A DNA stretch of 19,245 nucleotides from Chlorobiota bacterium (GTDB taxonomy: Bacteria; Bacteroidota; Bacteroidia; Flavobacteriales; Flavobacteriaceae). Below the pieces are notes generated by a model. That model searched no databases, had not been told where the DNA came from, and was given only the letters and a program-made list of their open reading frames with translations. The stretch spans positions 1 to 19,245 of the forward strand of contig JAADEB010000075.1 of the NCBI GenBank assembly GCA_013153655.1, in the 5' to 3' direction. Positions 7,568 through 14,236 of this stretch are shown here, piece after piece. Position 1 is the stretch's first letter. Each line of letters starts with the position of its first letter. The translations under genes and the position numbers were made by a program.

Positions 7568-9652
7568 TTAAATATGCGGGAATTTGAGCAAATCGTAGAA
7601 TTCCTTGACGGGGCTGAACACCGTTTCGGGTACTTCCACAAACAGGCTCAACCAATCCCACATGGCGCCGTTCCACAGGCCGGGATGTTCGTAGACGCGG
7701 ATTTCCTTGCCTTCCAGTGTTTTGGTGCTGACAAAGCCGGTATCCGGATTAACGAATTCCGTCAGGTCGAAGGGGCGGCCGAGGTAATCTTTCAATTGCA
7801 AAACCAGGAAAACGGGATTGAAATGGGTGGAAGCGTCGAGAATGGCTTTTTGAGCGGGATCGGCGGTGTTGATTTGGGCCTTTTCCACGATTTGGAGTGA
7901 GCGGTTGCCATCGGCATCCAAGGTCCAGAAAGGTCCGCCGCCGGGTTCGCCTCGATTGACCACCATACCGGCAATGCGCAAAGGGCGGTTGAGTTTGTAG
8001 TGCAAGTAACGGCGCTTGTGGGAGGCGGGCAATTCGTCGAAACCGTCCACCAGGGGGATTTGAAGGCGGCGTACTTCATCCACAACCGCTTGGAGTTCTT
8101 CGCCGGTGGGTTTGCGGTCGAGGCGGTGCAGGAGGTCGAACACGCGTCCCGAAAAATCCATCATCATGCCGCCGAGGATACGGTGGTAGCGAAGCGTATC
8201 TGCCTTGTGGGGGTCTTTCTGTACGTTGTCGATATTTTTGACGAACACCATATCGGCATCCAAAGCGTTGATGTTGCCGATAAGGGACCCGTGGCCGCCG
8301 GGGCGAAACATGAGACGTCCCTCGGCATCGCGTAGGGGCCGGCCTTCGGCATCGAGCATGAGCGTGTCGGTGGAAGGCGATTGATAGGAATAACGCACGG
8401 GGACGGGATAGCGCTCGGCCACACGTTCGTGCCGTTGACGAAACAGATGCTCCTTGGCGGGATTGACGGTAAATTCCACGGGCATGGCGAGGCGCAGGGC
8501 TTCGTCGAGATGTTCTTCGAAGGCGGTGCGTTTGTGGTCGTCGTAGCGGTGGAAAAGAACCAGGCCTTTGGGCATGTCGCCGTAGCCGAGACCTTGATCC
8601 GAGAGGAGGAAGCGAACGAACAGGCGGTTTTGTCGGTCGGCGTCCAAATCGTGGTAGGCGGGCATATGTTTCTTGATCTCGGCCACCACTTCCTCGTAGA
8701 AAGGTAATCGATGTTTCCATTTGTCGAAATCGCGGCACCGTTCCGTGTAGGTTTCGTCCACCATTTCGTCCCAATGGTCTTCGGGATTCCAGCGGAAAAA
8801 TTCATTGACCTTGTGGCAGTCGCGAAACATGCGTGTGGCGGCGCCGGAGGCGGGAATAAACTTGTGCAAATTCCGTTGGGGTGCTTCGCGGTCGAAACGT
8901 TCGGCGTAGTATTGTTGTTCGGCTTCGGAGAGGCGCCGGATGCCGTCGCCGGGTGTGGCGGGACGGTCCAATTGTACGAAGCGGCCGCCTTGGCGGATGT
9001 ATTGTATTTGTTGCCAGGCGTCGAGGGGGTCGATGCCGCGGCTGTCGAGTTGGGCCAGGTCGGCGGGCGAGAAAATATTTTCGGGTTTCATAAGCATGTC
9101 GATTATACGAACGGCTTTGCGAAAGCGTTGTTCCTTGTTTCCTCGCAGGACGATGTAGGGTAATCCGCGTTCGCGTAAAGCCTTTTCAAAAATACGAAAC
9201 ATTTCCTTGCGTTCGCCGGGTTTGTCGCGCAGGTCGTCGGGTTCCCAGGGCACGTCGATATAGGTCAGGAAGTAGAGGTCGTAACGGGCTTGTTCGGCGG
9301 CTTTTTGTAACCACGGTTCCGCATAGCCGTAATAGACTTGGGAATAGACTTGTAGTTCCAGAAGGTTGGTGTCCGTAAAGAGGATGCCATGGGCACGCTG
9401 TGCGGCGCGATTTTCGGCTTCCATTTGACCCAGGGCAATGGGCAGCAGATCACCGGGTTCGCAGGTTTTGTGCTCGGTGTCCCACTTGCGTTGAAGATAT
9501 TCGCGCATGTATTCCGGCACCCATTCCGTTTTGTAGTGTTCGGCCAATTGACGGGCCAGGGTGGTTTTGCCGGTGCTTTCGGGACCGAACAGGACGATGC
9601 GTTTTACGGGTTCGCCGGTTTGGCGGAGGCGGTTTGTAATTTCTTTTTCCAT
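7568..9652 (-). CDS. Ribosylnicotinamide kinase-like (NadR C-domain) fused to DUF4301
   Basis: A 694-residue two-part protein. Residues 1-187 are a P-loop kinase like the C-terminal domain of NadR: Walker A GPESTGKT (23-30), EWVPEYMREYL (43-53), a FTDTNLLELQVYSQVYYG stretch (92-109) and a D-L-R-x-x-GERKE lid region (140-150). This activity would phosphorylate nicotinamide riboside to NMN; NadR's adenylyltransferase half is absent. From about 188 it is DUF4301, normally a separate protein of about 500 residues, with PASGAATRM (267-275), PKGL (361-364), GGHGS (452-456) and KNIDN (472-476). The ATG at 9652 is chosen because the open frame upstream (to 10006) merely shadows pnuC, and an AAGGA-like sequence precedes it. 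It overlaps pnuC by 49 nt. A possible internal start, ATG at 9091, marks the junction. Fusion is seen directly; function of the second half is inference. Confidence 0.88.
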   Translation of the reverse strand: MEKEITNRLRQTGEPVKRIVLFGPESTGKTTLARQLAEHYKTEWVPEYMREYLQRKWDTEHKTCEPGDLLPIALGQMEAENRAAQRAHGILFTDTNLLELQVYSQVYYGYAEPWLQKAAEQARYDLYFLTYIDVPWEPDDLRDKPGERKEMFRIFEKALRERGLPYIVLRGNKEQRFRKAVRIIDMLMKPENIFSPADLAQLDSRGIDPLDAWQQIQYIRQGGRFVQLDRPATPGDGIRRLSEAEQQYYAERFDREAPQRNLHKFIPASGAATRMFRDCHKVNEFFRWNPEDHWDEMVDETYTERCRDFDKWKHRLPFYEEVVAEIKKHMPAYHDLDADRQNRLFVRFLLSDQGLGYGDMPKGLVLFHRYDDHKRTAFEEHLDEALRLAMPVEFTVNPAKEHLFRQRHERVAERYPVPVRYSYQSPSTDTLMLDAEGRPLRDAEGRLMFRPGGHGSLIGNINALDADMVFVKNIDNVQKDPHKADTLRYHRILGGMMMDFSGRVFDLLHRLDRKPTGEELQAVVDEVRRLQIPLVDGFDELPASHKRRYLHYKLNRPLRIAGMVVNRGEPGGGPFWTLDADGNRSLQIVEKAQINTADPAQKAILDASTHFNPVFLVLQLKDYLGRPFDLTEFVNPDTGFVSTKTLEGKEIRVYEHPGLWNGAMWDWLSLFVEVPETVFSPVKEFYDLLKFPHI

Positions 9653-10320
9653 TCGCGGAGTCCTTGGAAGGCCAAGATAAGGAAAATGGTGTATTGAATG
9701 CCTGTAAATCCGTAGCCTTTGATAAAATAGAGGGGAATGGACACGATATTGAGGCTGATCCACAGGTGCCAGTTTTCCCATTTTTTCCAGGCCATCAGCA
9801 GCATGGCGGCAAAGGCGGCGCCGGTGGTGAAGGTATCCAGGTAGGGCGTGATTTTTTTGAGGTCTTCGAGGCGTCCGGTACGGAAATGGGACCAAAAATA
9901 TTCCCAGCTCTCGCGCAGACCCAGGCGGGGCATGACTTCGTAATAGCGATATACGGCAATAACGAAGGCCGAAGTGAAAATAAAAATGCCTAAGGCCACC
10001 AGCCATTCGCGGGGCGTGGTGCGGGTGATGGGGCGGTGGTGTTTTTGCGCGTCAATGGGTTTGGACCACATATACCAGCCGTAGAGGCTCATGAGGGTGT
10101 AATAAATGTTGATAATCAGGTCGCCGTAGAGTTGCCAGCGTGAGAGGAGATATACGTAGAGGCCGGTACTGAGAATGCCGGTGGGATACACCAGGATGTT
10201 TTCCTTGCGGGCGTAATATACGCTGAGGATTCCCAGAAATGCGGCGGTAAATTCCAGGATAATGTAAATGGCGGGTGTGCCGCGATAAGGATCGATAAAG
10301 AAATCGATGATTTGGTCCAA
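9604..10320 (-). CDS. pnuC: PnuC-type nicotinamide riboside transporter
   Basis: PnuC is a facilitative inner-membrane carrier for nicotinamide riboside; phosphorylation by a NadR-type kinase traps the substrate. The 238-residue product has about seven hydrophobic segments (near 18-36, 42-60, 66-85, 106-124, 163-178, 186-200 and 205-220). It carries the family's signature around 62-86, WQLYGDLIINIYYTLMSLYG then WYMW. No ATG is in frame; a TTG at 10318-10320 gives the expected N-terminus, and a TATCTTTG box ends 17 nt upstream of it. The next gene encodes the matching kinase and overlaps by 49 nt, so transport and phosphorylation are probably expressed together. Residues 87-105 are a hydrophilic loop; the last ten residues are polar. 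Confidence 0.92.
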   Translation of the reverse strand: MDQIIDFFIDPYRGTPAIYIILEFTAAFLGILSVYYARKENILVYPTGILSTGLYVYLLSRWQLYGDLIINIYYTLMSLYGWYMWSKPIDAQKHHRPITRTTPREWLVALGIFIFTSAFVIAVYRYYEVMPRLGLRESWEYFWSHFRTGRLEDLKKITPYLDTFTTGAAFAAMLLMAWKKWENWHLWISLNIVSIPLYFIKGYGFTGIQYTIFLILAFQGLREWKKKLQTASAKPANP

Positions 10321-10337
10321 GGCGATGAATCTTGGGG

Positions 10338-10345
10338 CAAAGATA
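10338..10345 (-). promoter_or_regulatory. -7 box of the pnuC operon
   Basis: On the minus strand this reads TATCTTTG, a full TAnnTTTG match, ending 17 nt before the TTG start codon of pnuC. No clear TTTG is seen 18-21 nt further upstream; that position is occupied by the octamer repeat array. The short leader leaves no room for a riboswitch. Confidence 0.5.
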
Positions 10346-10355
10346 ATTTATTATT

Positions 10356-10499
10356 GTTGAATCGTTAAATCGTGCAATCGGTAAATCGGTTATTTCTGTT
10401 GAAGAGTTGAAAAGTTCAATAGATTTGTTAAACCGTTAAATCGTTGAACCGTTAAATCGGTTTGACTGATGACCGATGACAGATGACAGATGACCGGTG
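10356..10499. repeat. Composite word-repeat array: GTTAAATC octamers then AGATGAC heptamers
   Basis: Two octamer blocks occur, 10356-10387 and 10427-10458. Units are GTTAAATC or close variants (GTTGAATC, GTGCAATC, GGTAAATC, GTTAAACC, GTTGAACC). They are followed by four heptamers of NGATGAC type (10467-10494) and end in GATGACCGGTG (10489-10499). The same module, in the other orientation, is found at 15885-15940. No gene is seen here. Confidence 0.8.
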
Positions 10500-10505
10500 C
10501 ACATT

Positions 10506-10537
10506 CGGGAAACGTGGCACGGTAAACGGGAAACGTG
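10506..10537. repeat. Two copies of CGGGAAACGTG, 21-bp period
   Basis: The 11-mer CGGGAAACGTG stands at 10506-10516 and 10527-10537. A third copy is at 15655-15665, and there the exact match to the first copy extends to 14 bases (TTCGGGAAACGTGG). Confidence 0.75.
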
Positions 10538-10546
10538 TTTTTTGGA

Positions 10547-10582
10547 GACGCAGGTGGCGCAGATAATACAGGTTTCACGGAT
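10547..10582. repeat. Degenerate nonamer array (NNCRCAGRT-like)
   Basis: Four consecutive 9-base units can be laid out: GACGCAGGT, GGCGCAGAT, AATACAGGT, TTCACGGAT. The similarity is imperfect, but the 9-base spacing is regular. It lies in the pnuC/nifX-like spacer; the 67-codon plus-strand frame that overlaps it does not look like a protein. Confidence 0.45.
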
Positions 10583-10729
10583 ATTTGCATTTTTTATCCG
10601 TTTTTATTCGAAATTTATAGTAAGGTTTTGATGCATGAAGAGGAAGATGCTCATTTTATGGAGAGGGTATTGCTAATCCGGGAAGCTGGCAAAATGTTTA
10701 AGTTTCATGCATTGTCTTGCAATAAATCT

Positions 10730-10737
10730 TATCTTTG
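10730..10737 (+). promoter_or_regulatory. -7 box of the NifX-like gene
   Basis: TATCTTTG matches TAnnTTTG and ends 13 nt before the ATG at 10751, implying a leader of only some 5-8 nt. A good TTTG at -33 is not evident; an imperfect GTTT (10702-10705) lies near the expected place. Confidence 0.55.
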
Positions 10738-10750
10738 AAAAAAAATATTT

Positions 10751-11248
10751 ATGGAACGAAAAGCCAAAGTGGCCGTCACCACCGGACGAACCGGTACGCG
10801 TGTGGCCGAACATGCGGGACATGTCAAATTTTTCAAAATATACGAAATCACCGAAGATAAGATAACGGACATAAAAACCGTGGAAGTAGACGAAGGACAA
10901 ACCCTTCATGATATGCTCCACCGCCACCCTATCGATTTTACGGGTCATCCGCTGGAAGATGTGCAAATCATTCTGACGGGTGGCATCGGCATGGGCGCCA
11001 TCCAAAAGCTCTTTTCGGTGGGTAAGCGCGCCTATATGATTGCGGAAAAATATAGCGATGAAGCCATCGACAAACTCCTGGCCGGGACCCTCCAAGCCCT
11101 CGATCCCCGCGAACATCATCACGACCACCATCACCACGATCATCATCATCATGATCATCATCACCACGACCACCATCATGGGCACGGTCATGACCATCCT
11201 CATGACAACGAAGAAGAAGGACCGGAAAAGGACAATACCGGAAATTAA
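10751..11248 (+). CDS. NifX/NafY-fold (dinitrogenase Fe-Mo cofactor domain) protein with His-rich tail
   Basis: A 165-residue cytoplasmic protein. Residues 4-112 have the pattern of the NifX/NifB-C/NafY fold: KVAVTTGRTGTRVAEHAGH at the start, a VQIILTGGIGMGAIQKL strand-loop-helix at 71-87, then a helical end DEAIDKLLAGTLQAL. This fold binds iron-sulfur or Fe-Mo cofactors in nitrogen fixers, but is widespread in organisms without nitrogenase, and no nif gene is visible here. Residues 122-151 hold 22 histidines in 30 positions, mostly as HHHHD units, and look like a nickel, zinc or cobalt binding or storage tail. The tail is acidic at the very end. The gene is alone on its strand, has its own -7 box 13 nt before the ATG, and shares its stop (TTAA) with the convergent MBL gene. 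Metal binding is inference from composition. Confidence 0.85.
   Translation: MERKAKVAVTTGRTGTRVAEHAGHVKFFKIYEITEDKITDIKTVEVDEGQTLHDMLHRHPIDFTGHPLEDVQIILTGGIGMGAIQKLFSVGKRAYMIAEKYSDEAIDKLLAGTLQALDPREHHHDHHHHDHHHHDHHHHDHHHGHGHDHPHDNEEEGPEKDNTGN
11114..11203 (+). repeat. 15-bp in-frame repeat coding the HHHHD tail
   Basis: Within the tail codons a 15-base unit of CAY triplets ending in GAY (His4-Asp) recurs three times after a shorter 12-base unit, then degenerates into HGHGHDHPH. Slippage here would change tail length by five residues without a frameshift. Confidence 0.8.
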
Positions 11249-12021
11249 ATTTCGATGCGCAATCCGTCGTAGGCGGGAAAGACATCCGGAGGCAATTCAC
11301 GCTCCAATGCTTCGTGTTTTCCCATCCAATGGCTCATATGAATCAAATAAGTACGCCTCGGCTTTGTTTCCGCCACAAATTTCAAAGCCTCTTCCAGGTT
11401 GAAATGCAAGTGGTGGGGTCGCCGGTGAAGGGCGCCTAATACCAGCACGGTGTTATTCGTAATCTCGCGCCGCGTTTGTTCCGGTACGCTTTTCACATCC
11501 GTGAGATAAACAAGATTTCCGGTTTTAAAGCCCGTTACGGGCATATGACCATGCATGGCACGAAGCGGAAAGATTTCATGTTTTTCCGTCCGGAAAGGAA
11601 TCCCCGCTTCAATACGGTGCCATTGCGCCCCGGGTGCGCCATGATAGTCGGACGTTCCCTCTCGCGGAAACAGATAATCGTAGTATTTGTAAACACCCTC
11701 CAAGGTAAAATCCTCGGCATAAAATTGCAAAGGTTTTTTGCCCATGGCATAATAAACGGCCCGGGTGTCGTCCAATCCGCCGATATGATCGCGATGCGGA
11801 TGGGTGATCAGGAAAGCATCGATACCGGATATTCCGTGGCGCAACATTTGTTCGCGGAAATCGGGTCCGGCATCTATGAGGATATTTTCTCCATTGCCGG
11901 AAATCAATACGGAAGTACGCAATCGCTTGTCGCGCGGGTCCGAAGAAGTACATACTTCGCAGGTGCAACCGATCATGGGAACACCCAGCGAAGCACCCGT
12001 GCCGAGGAAAAGCACTTCCAT
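11245..12021 (-). CDS. MBL-fold metal-dependent hydrolase, PhnP-like
   Basis: A 258-residue metallo-beta-lactamase-fold enzyme. The dinuclear metal site is visible as THPHRDHIGG (H74, H76, D78, H79), with H157/H159, D175 and H228 as likely further ligands. A Cys motif, GCTCEVC (C19, C21, C24), resembles the extra structural zinc site of PhnP, a cyclic phosphodiesterase. In Bacteroidetes such proteins are widespread and mostly uncharacterised, so the substrate is uncertain (a cyclic phosphodiester is a fair guess). There is no phn operon around it. The ATG at 12021 lies 4 nt after the queA stop, so it is likely the second gene of a queA transcript. Its TAA overlaps the TAA of the convergent NifX-like gene. 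Confidence 0.88.
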   Translation of the reverse strand: MEVLFLGTGASLGVPMIGCTCEVCTSSDPRDKRLRTSVLISGNGENILIDAGPDFREQMLRHGISGIDAFLITHPHRDHIGGLDDTRAVYYAMGKKPLQFYAEDFTLEGVYKYYDYLFPREGTSDYHGAPGAQWHRIEAGIPFRTEKHEIFPLRAMHGHMPVTGFKTGNLVYLTDVKSVPEQTRREITNNTVLVLGALHRRPHHLHFNLEEALKFVAETKPRRTYLIHMSHWMGKHEALERELPPDVFPAYDGLRIEI

Positions 12022-12025
12022 GAGC

Positions 12026-13075
12026 TTAAAGGATCAGCATGGCGTCGCCGTAGGAATAGAAGCGGTATTTTTCCTCCACGGCAATGCGGTATGCCTTCAT
12101 GATGAGGTCATATCCGCCGAAGGCGGCCACCAGCATCAACAAGGTGGACTTGGGCAAATGGAAATTGGTTACCAATGCATTGGGGATATGAAATTGGTAG
12201 GGCGGATAAATGAATTTGTGGGTCCATTTGGCGCCGGGTTCCAGCAAATTGCTGGCCGTAACCGAAGATTCCAAAGCGCGTACCACCGTAGTGCCCACGG
12301 CACACACCTTTTTGCCGTTTTTCAGAGCGCGGTTTACCGTCTCGGCGGCATCTTCGGTGATCTCGAAATATTCCGAATCCATTTTGTGTTTGGCCAAATC
12401 TTCCACTTCTACGGGGCTAAACGTGCCGATACCTACATGCAAGGTAATTTCGGGCATCTCCACCCCCTTGACTTCCAACCATTTCATCAAACGCTTGGAA
12501 AAATGCAAGCCGGCCGTAGGGGCGGCCACGGCGCCTTCTTTTTTGGCGTATATGGTTTGATAACGCTCCTTGTCCATTTCCTCTTCTTCGCGCTTGATGT
12601 ATTTGGGAAGGGGCGTTTTGCCCAATTCTTTGAGTTTTTGGCGGTATTCTTCATACGAGCCGTCGTATTGGAAACGAATGGTCCGCCCGCGGGAAGTGGT
12701 GTTGTCGATCACCTCGGCAATCAATTCGTTGTTTTCACCGAAGAAAAGTTTGTTTCCAATCCGTATTTTACGGGCCGGTTCCACCAATACATCCCAAAGA
12801 CGGGTTTCGGGATCCAATTCACGCAGCAAAAAAACTTCGATGTTGGCTCCGGTTTTCTCCTTCGAACCCAAAAGACGGGCCGGAAAAACCTTGGTGTTGT
12901 TGAGCACCATCACATCTCCTTCGTCAAAATAATCGATAATGTCGCGGAACATTTTATGCTCGATTTCACCCGTATCGCGATGCACTACCATCAGGCGGGA
13001 TTCGTCACGAAAATCGGCGGGGTATTGAGCAATAAGTTCCGGGGGTAAATGATAATCGAATTCCGATAACTTCAT
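12026..13075 (-). CDS. queA: S-adenosylmethionine:tRNA ribosyltransferase-isomerase QueA
   Basis: QueA transfers and isomerises the ribosyl group of SAM onto preQ1 at tRNA position 34, giving epoxyqueuosine. The 349-residue product matches the family's normal length. Landmarks in order are: MKLSEFDYHLPPELIAQYP at the N-terminus, RDESRLMVV, the NNTKVFPARL segment, PTAGLHFS, VGIGTFSPV and near the end TNFHLPKSTLLMLVAAFGG. The ATG at 13075 is chosen over an upstream in-frame ATG at 13099, because the family begins at MKLSEFDY and the upstream ATG overlaps the -7 box. A strong promoter lies directly upstream. Confidence 0.96.
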   Translation of the reverse strand: MKLSEFDYHLPPELIAQYPADFRDESRLMVVHRDTGEIEHKMFRDIIDYFDEGDVMVLNNTKVFPARLLGSKEKTGANIEVFLLRELDPETRLWDVLVEPARKIRIGNKLFFGENNELIAEVIDNTTSRGRTIRFQYDGSYEEYRQKLKELGKTPLPKYIKREEEEMDKERYQTIYAKKEGAVAAPTAGLHFSKRLMKWLEVKGVEMPEITLHVGIGTFSPVEVEDLAKHKMDSEYFEITEDAAETVNRALKNGKKVCAVGTTVVRALESSVTASNLLEPGAKWTHKFIYPPYQFHIPNALVTNFHLPKSTLLMLVAAFGGYDLIMKAYRIAVEEKYRFYSYGDAMLIL

Positions 13076-13096
13076 ACAACATAAATTATTGAGGTG

Positions 13097-13128
13097 CAAA
13101 GATAGTTTAAAATTCGGCCATTGTCAAA
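13097..13128 (-). promoter_or_regulatory. queA promoter (TTTG-N20-TATCTTTG)
   Basis: On the minus strand, TTTG (13125-13128) is followed after 20 nt by TATCTTTG (13097-13104). This is the most complete promoter in the window. The box ends 21 nt before the queA ATG at 13075. No preQ1-type leader fits in that space. Confidence 0.75.
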
Positions 13129-13243
13129 TTTTATTTCTTATCCGTCTGATACCGAATATACTAGCTATACAACAAACTAAGCACCGGACATTATCATGCT
13201 GCTTATGACAACCCTAACTCTCTGCGGAAAAATTATTTTACGA

Positions 13244-13696
13244 TCAGTCGTTTTCTTCCTTTTGACGAATATGGAAATAAGTATAACGGTAGGTGTGTCC
13301 TCCTTGTTGTTCTTCGTTGTAATATACCAAAGAATCCTTGGTAAGCGTCCGTATGGTGTAAATCACAGGCGTGGACGAACCCCTTGAATAGACGGAAAGG
13401 GTCATGGGATTGACCCCGGAATCGAATTCATAATTGCCGTAATCCACCGTGTTTCCGTTATTGTTGTAAAGATAATAGTCACCGGAAGGTGTAAACACGC
13501 GTTCCCATCCCGAAAAACCGGTAACACCTATGGCCTGTCCGTCGCGTTCCGTAGCCATGCATTGATACTGCCAAGCATCCATGGTAAGGTAATCAAACAC
13601 AGTGGGTTCGGGAGGTGAAGGACATTTTTCTTTTTTGCAAGACGTGGTGCCGGACAAGAACAAACCGAATAATATAATAAGGATGAATCGTTTCAT
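13244..13696 (-). CDS. Small lipoprotein, paralogue of the neighbouring lipoprotein
   Basis: A 150-residue lipoprotein. Residues 1-19 are a signal peptide with a loose lipobox (GTTSC, Cys20), followed by KKEKCPSPPEP. The mature part is rich in Tyr, Ser, Thr and Gly and looks all-beta, with repeated strand-like stretches (DYYLYNNNGNTVDYGNYEF, VIYTIRTLTKDSLVYYNEEQ), compatible with a lipocalin-like or beta-clip fold. It shares with the upstream gene the layout S-C-K-K-x-CPSP, F-x-x-LTM, W and a late Tyr-rich end, so the two probably arose by duplication. The 20-nt gap to the upstream gene suggests one transcript. Positive charge after the Cys gives no obvious surface-export signal. Function unknown. 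Confidence 0.75.
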   Translation of the reverse strand: MKRFILIILFGLFLSGTTSCKKEKCPSPPEPTVFDYLTMDAWQYQCMATERDGQAIGVTGFSGWERVFTPSGDYYLYNNNGNTVDYGNYEFDSGVNPMTLSVYSRGSSTPVIYTIRTLTKDSLVYYNEEQQGGHTYRYTYFHIRQKEEND

Positions 13697-13716
13697 TTTT
13701 TTTGTTTTTTAGGGTT

Positions 13717-14133
13717 TTAACGCTCGAAATAAAAGGTGTAGGTAACATCTCCGCTTTTGTATTCCCATTTCATGGCATCTTCCGAAATATCCGTGATTTT
13801 ATAAATAAGCTGTACGCCGTTGGTTTTGGTAAAATGCAATTCAGGGGGATCGGTATCGTCCTTTAATTCGTAAACACCTTCTTCGCGATAGGTTTTGCTT
13901 TGTCCCAAATAGTAGTAATAATGCCTGTTAACGGTAAACACCCATCGTGTGTCTTGCGGCAATTCGGTGGTGCCGGAAGACGAGGTCACCTTTTCATTAT
14001 ACATATGCCAATCGCCCATAGTAAGCAATTCGAAGGTGCTTGGGGACGGACATTCTTCCTTTTTCTTGCATGAGGCGGTCAACAGGCCGGCCGCCATAAT
14101 AAACAGCCAAAGGCGAAGGAATGTAATTTTCAT
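13717..14133 (-). CDS. Small lipoprotein (first of a paralogous pair)
   Basis: A 138-residue lipoprotein with signal peptide 1-21, lipobox-like LLTASC (Cys22) and CKKKEECPSPS after it. The mature domain runs STFELLTMGDWHMYNEKV, then a beta-rich part with a YYYYLG run and ends KSGDVTYTFYFER. The same layout as the downstream lipoprotein (Cys, charged linker, CPSP, LTM, W) marks them as distant paralogues. This pattern, a short secreted protein measuring about 110 residues after the anchor, is common for lipocalin-like domain lipoproteins of Bacteroidetes, but I cannot assign a family. No consensus promoter was found in the AT-rich DNA just upstream. Confidence 0.75.
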   Translation of the reverse strand: MKITFLRLWLFIMAAGLLTASCKKKEECPSPSTFELLTMGDWHMYNEKVTSSSGTTELPQDTRWVFTVNRHYYYYLGQSKTYREEGVYELKDDTDPPELHFTKTNGVQLIYKITDISEDAMKWEYKSGDVTYTFYFER

Positions 14134-14236
14134 GATATCAATGCTTTATAAATTTTATTTTCAAATTTAAATAAATTTTGATTAACGGTCAAGATGCTTT
14201 TCGGAAAAAGAAAAAATCATACCGGTACGGATGAAA

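Noticed and set aside
9653..10006. N-terminal 118-residue extension of the kinase-DUF4301 frame
   Set aside because: It lies entirely inside pnuC, is rich in His/Arg/Pro as an out-of-frame shadow, and the kinase family begins near MEKEITNRL just before the P-loop.
10321..10355. Riboswitch in front of pnuC (NAD or preQ1 type)
   Set aside because: The -7 box ends 17 nt before the start codon, leaving no room for an aptamer.
10356..10499. CRISPR array
   Set aside because: Units of 7-8 bp without unique spacers; no cas genes.
10535..10738. 67-codon plus-strand frame before the NifX-like gene
   Set aside because: Covers the nonamer repeats and the -7 box; no protein character.
10751..11248. Evidence for nitrogen fixation
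   Set aside because: The NifX fold is widespread in non-fixers and no nifHDK, nifB or nifE/N is visible in the window.
11804..13048. 414-codon plus-strand frame opposite MBL and queA
   Set aside because: Shadow; crosses two real genes and their junction.
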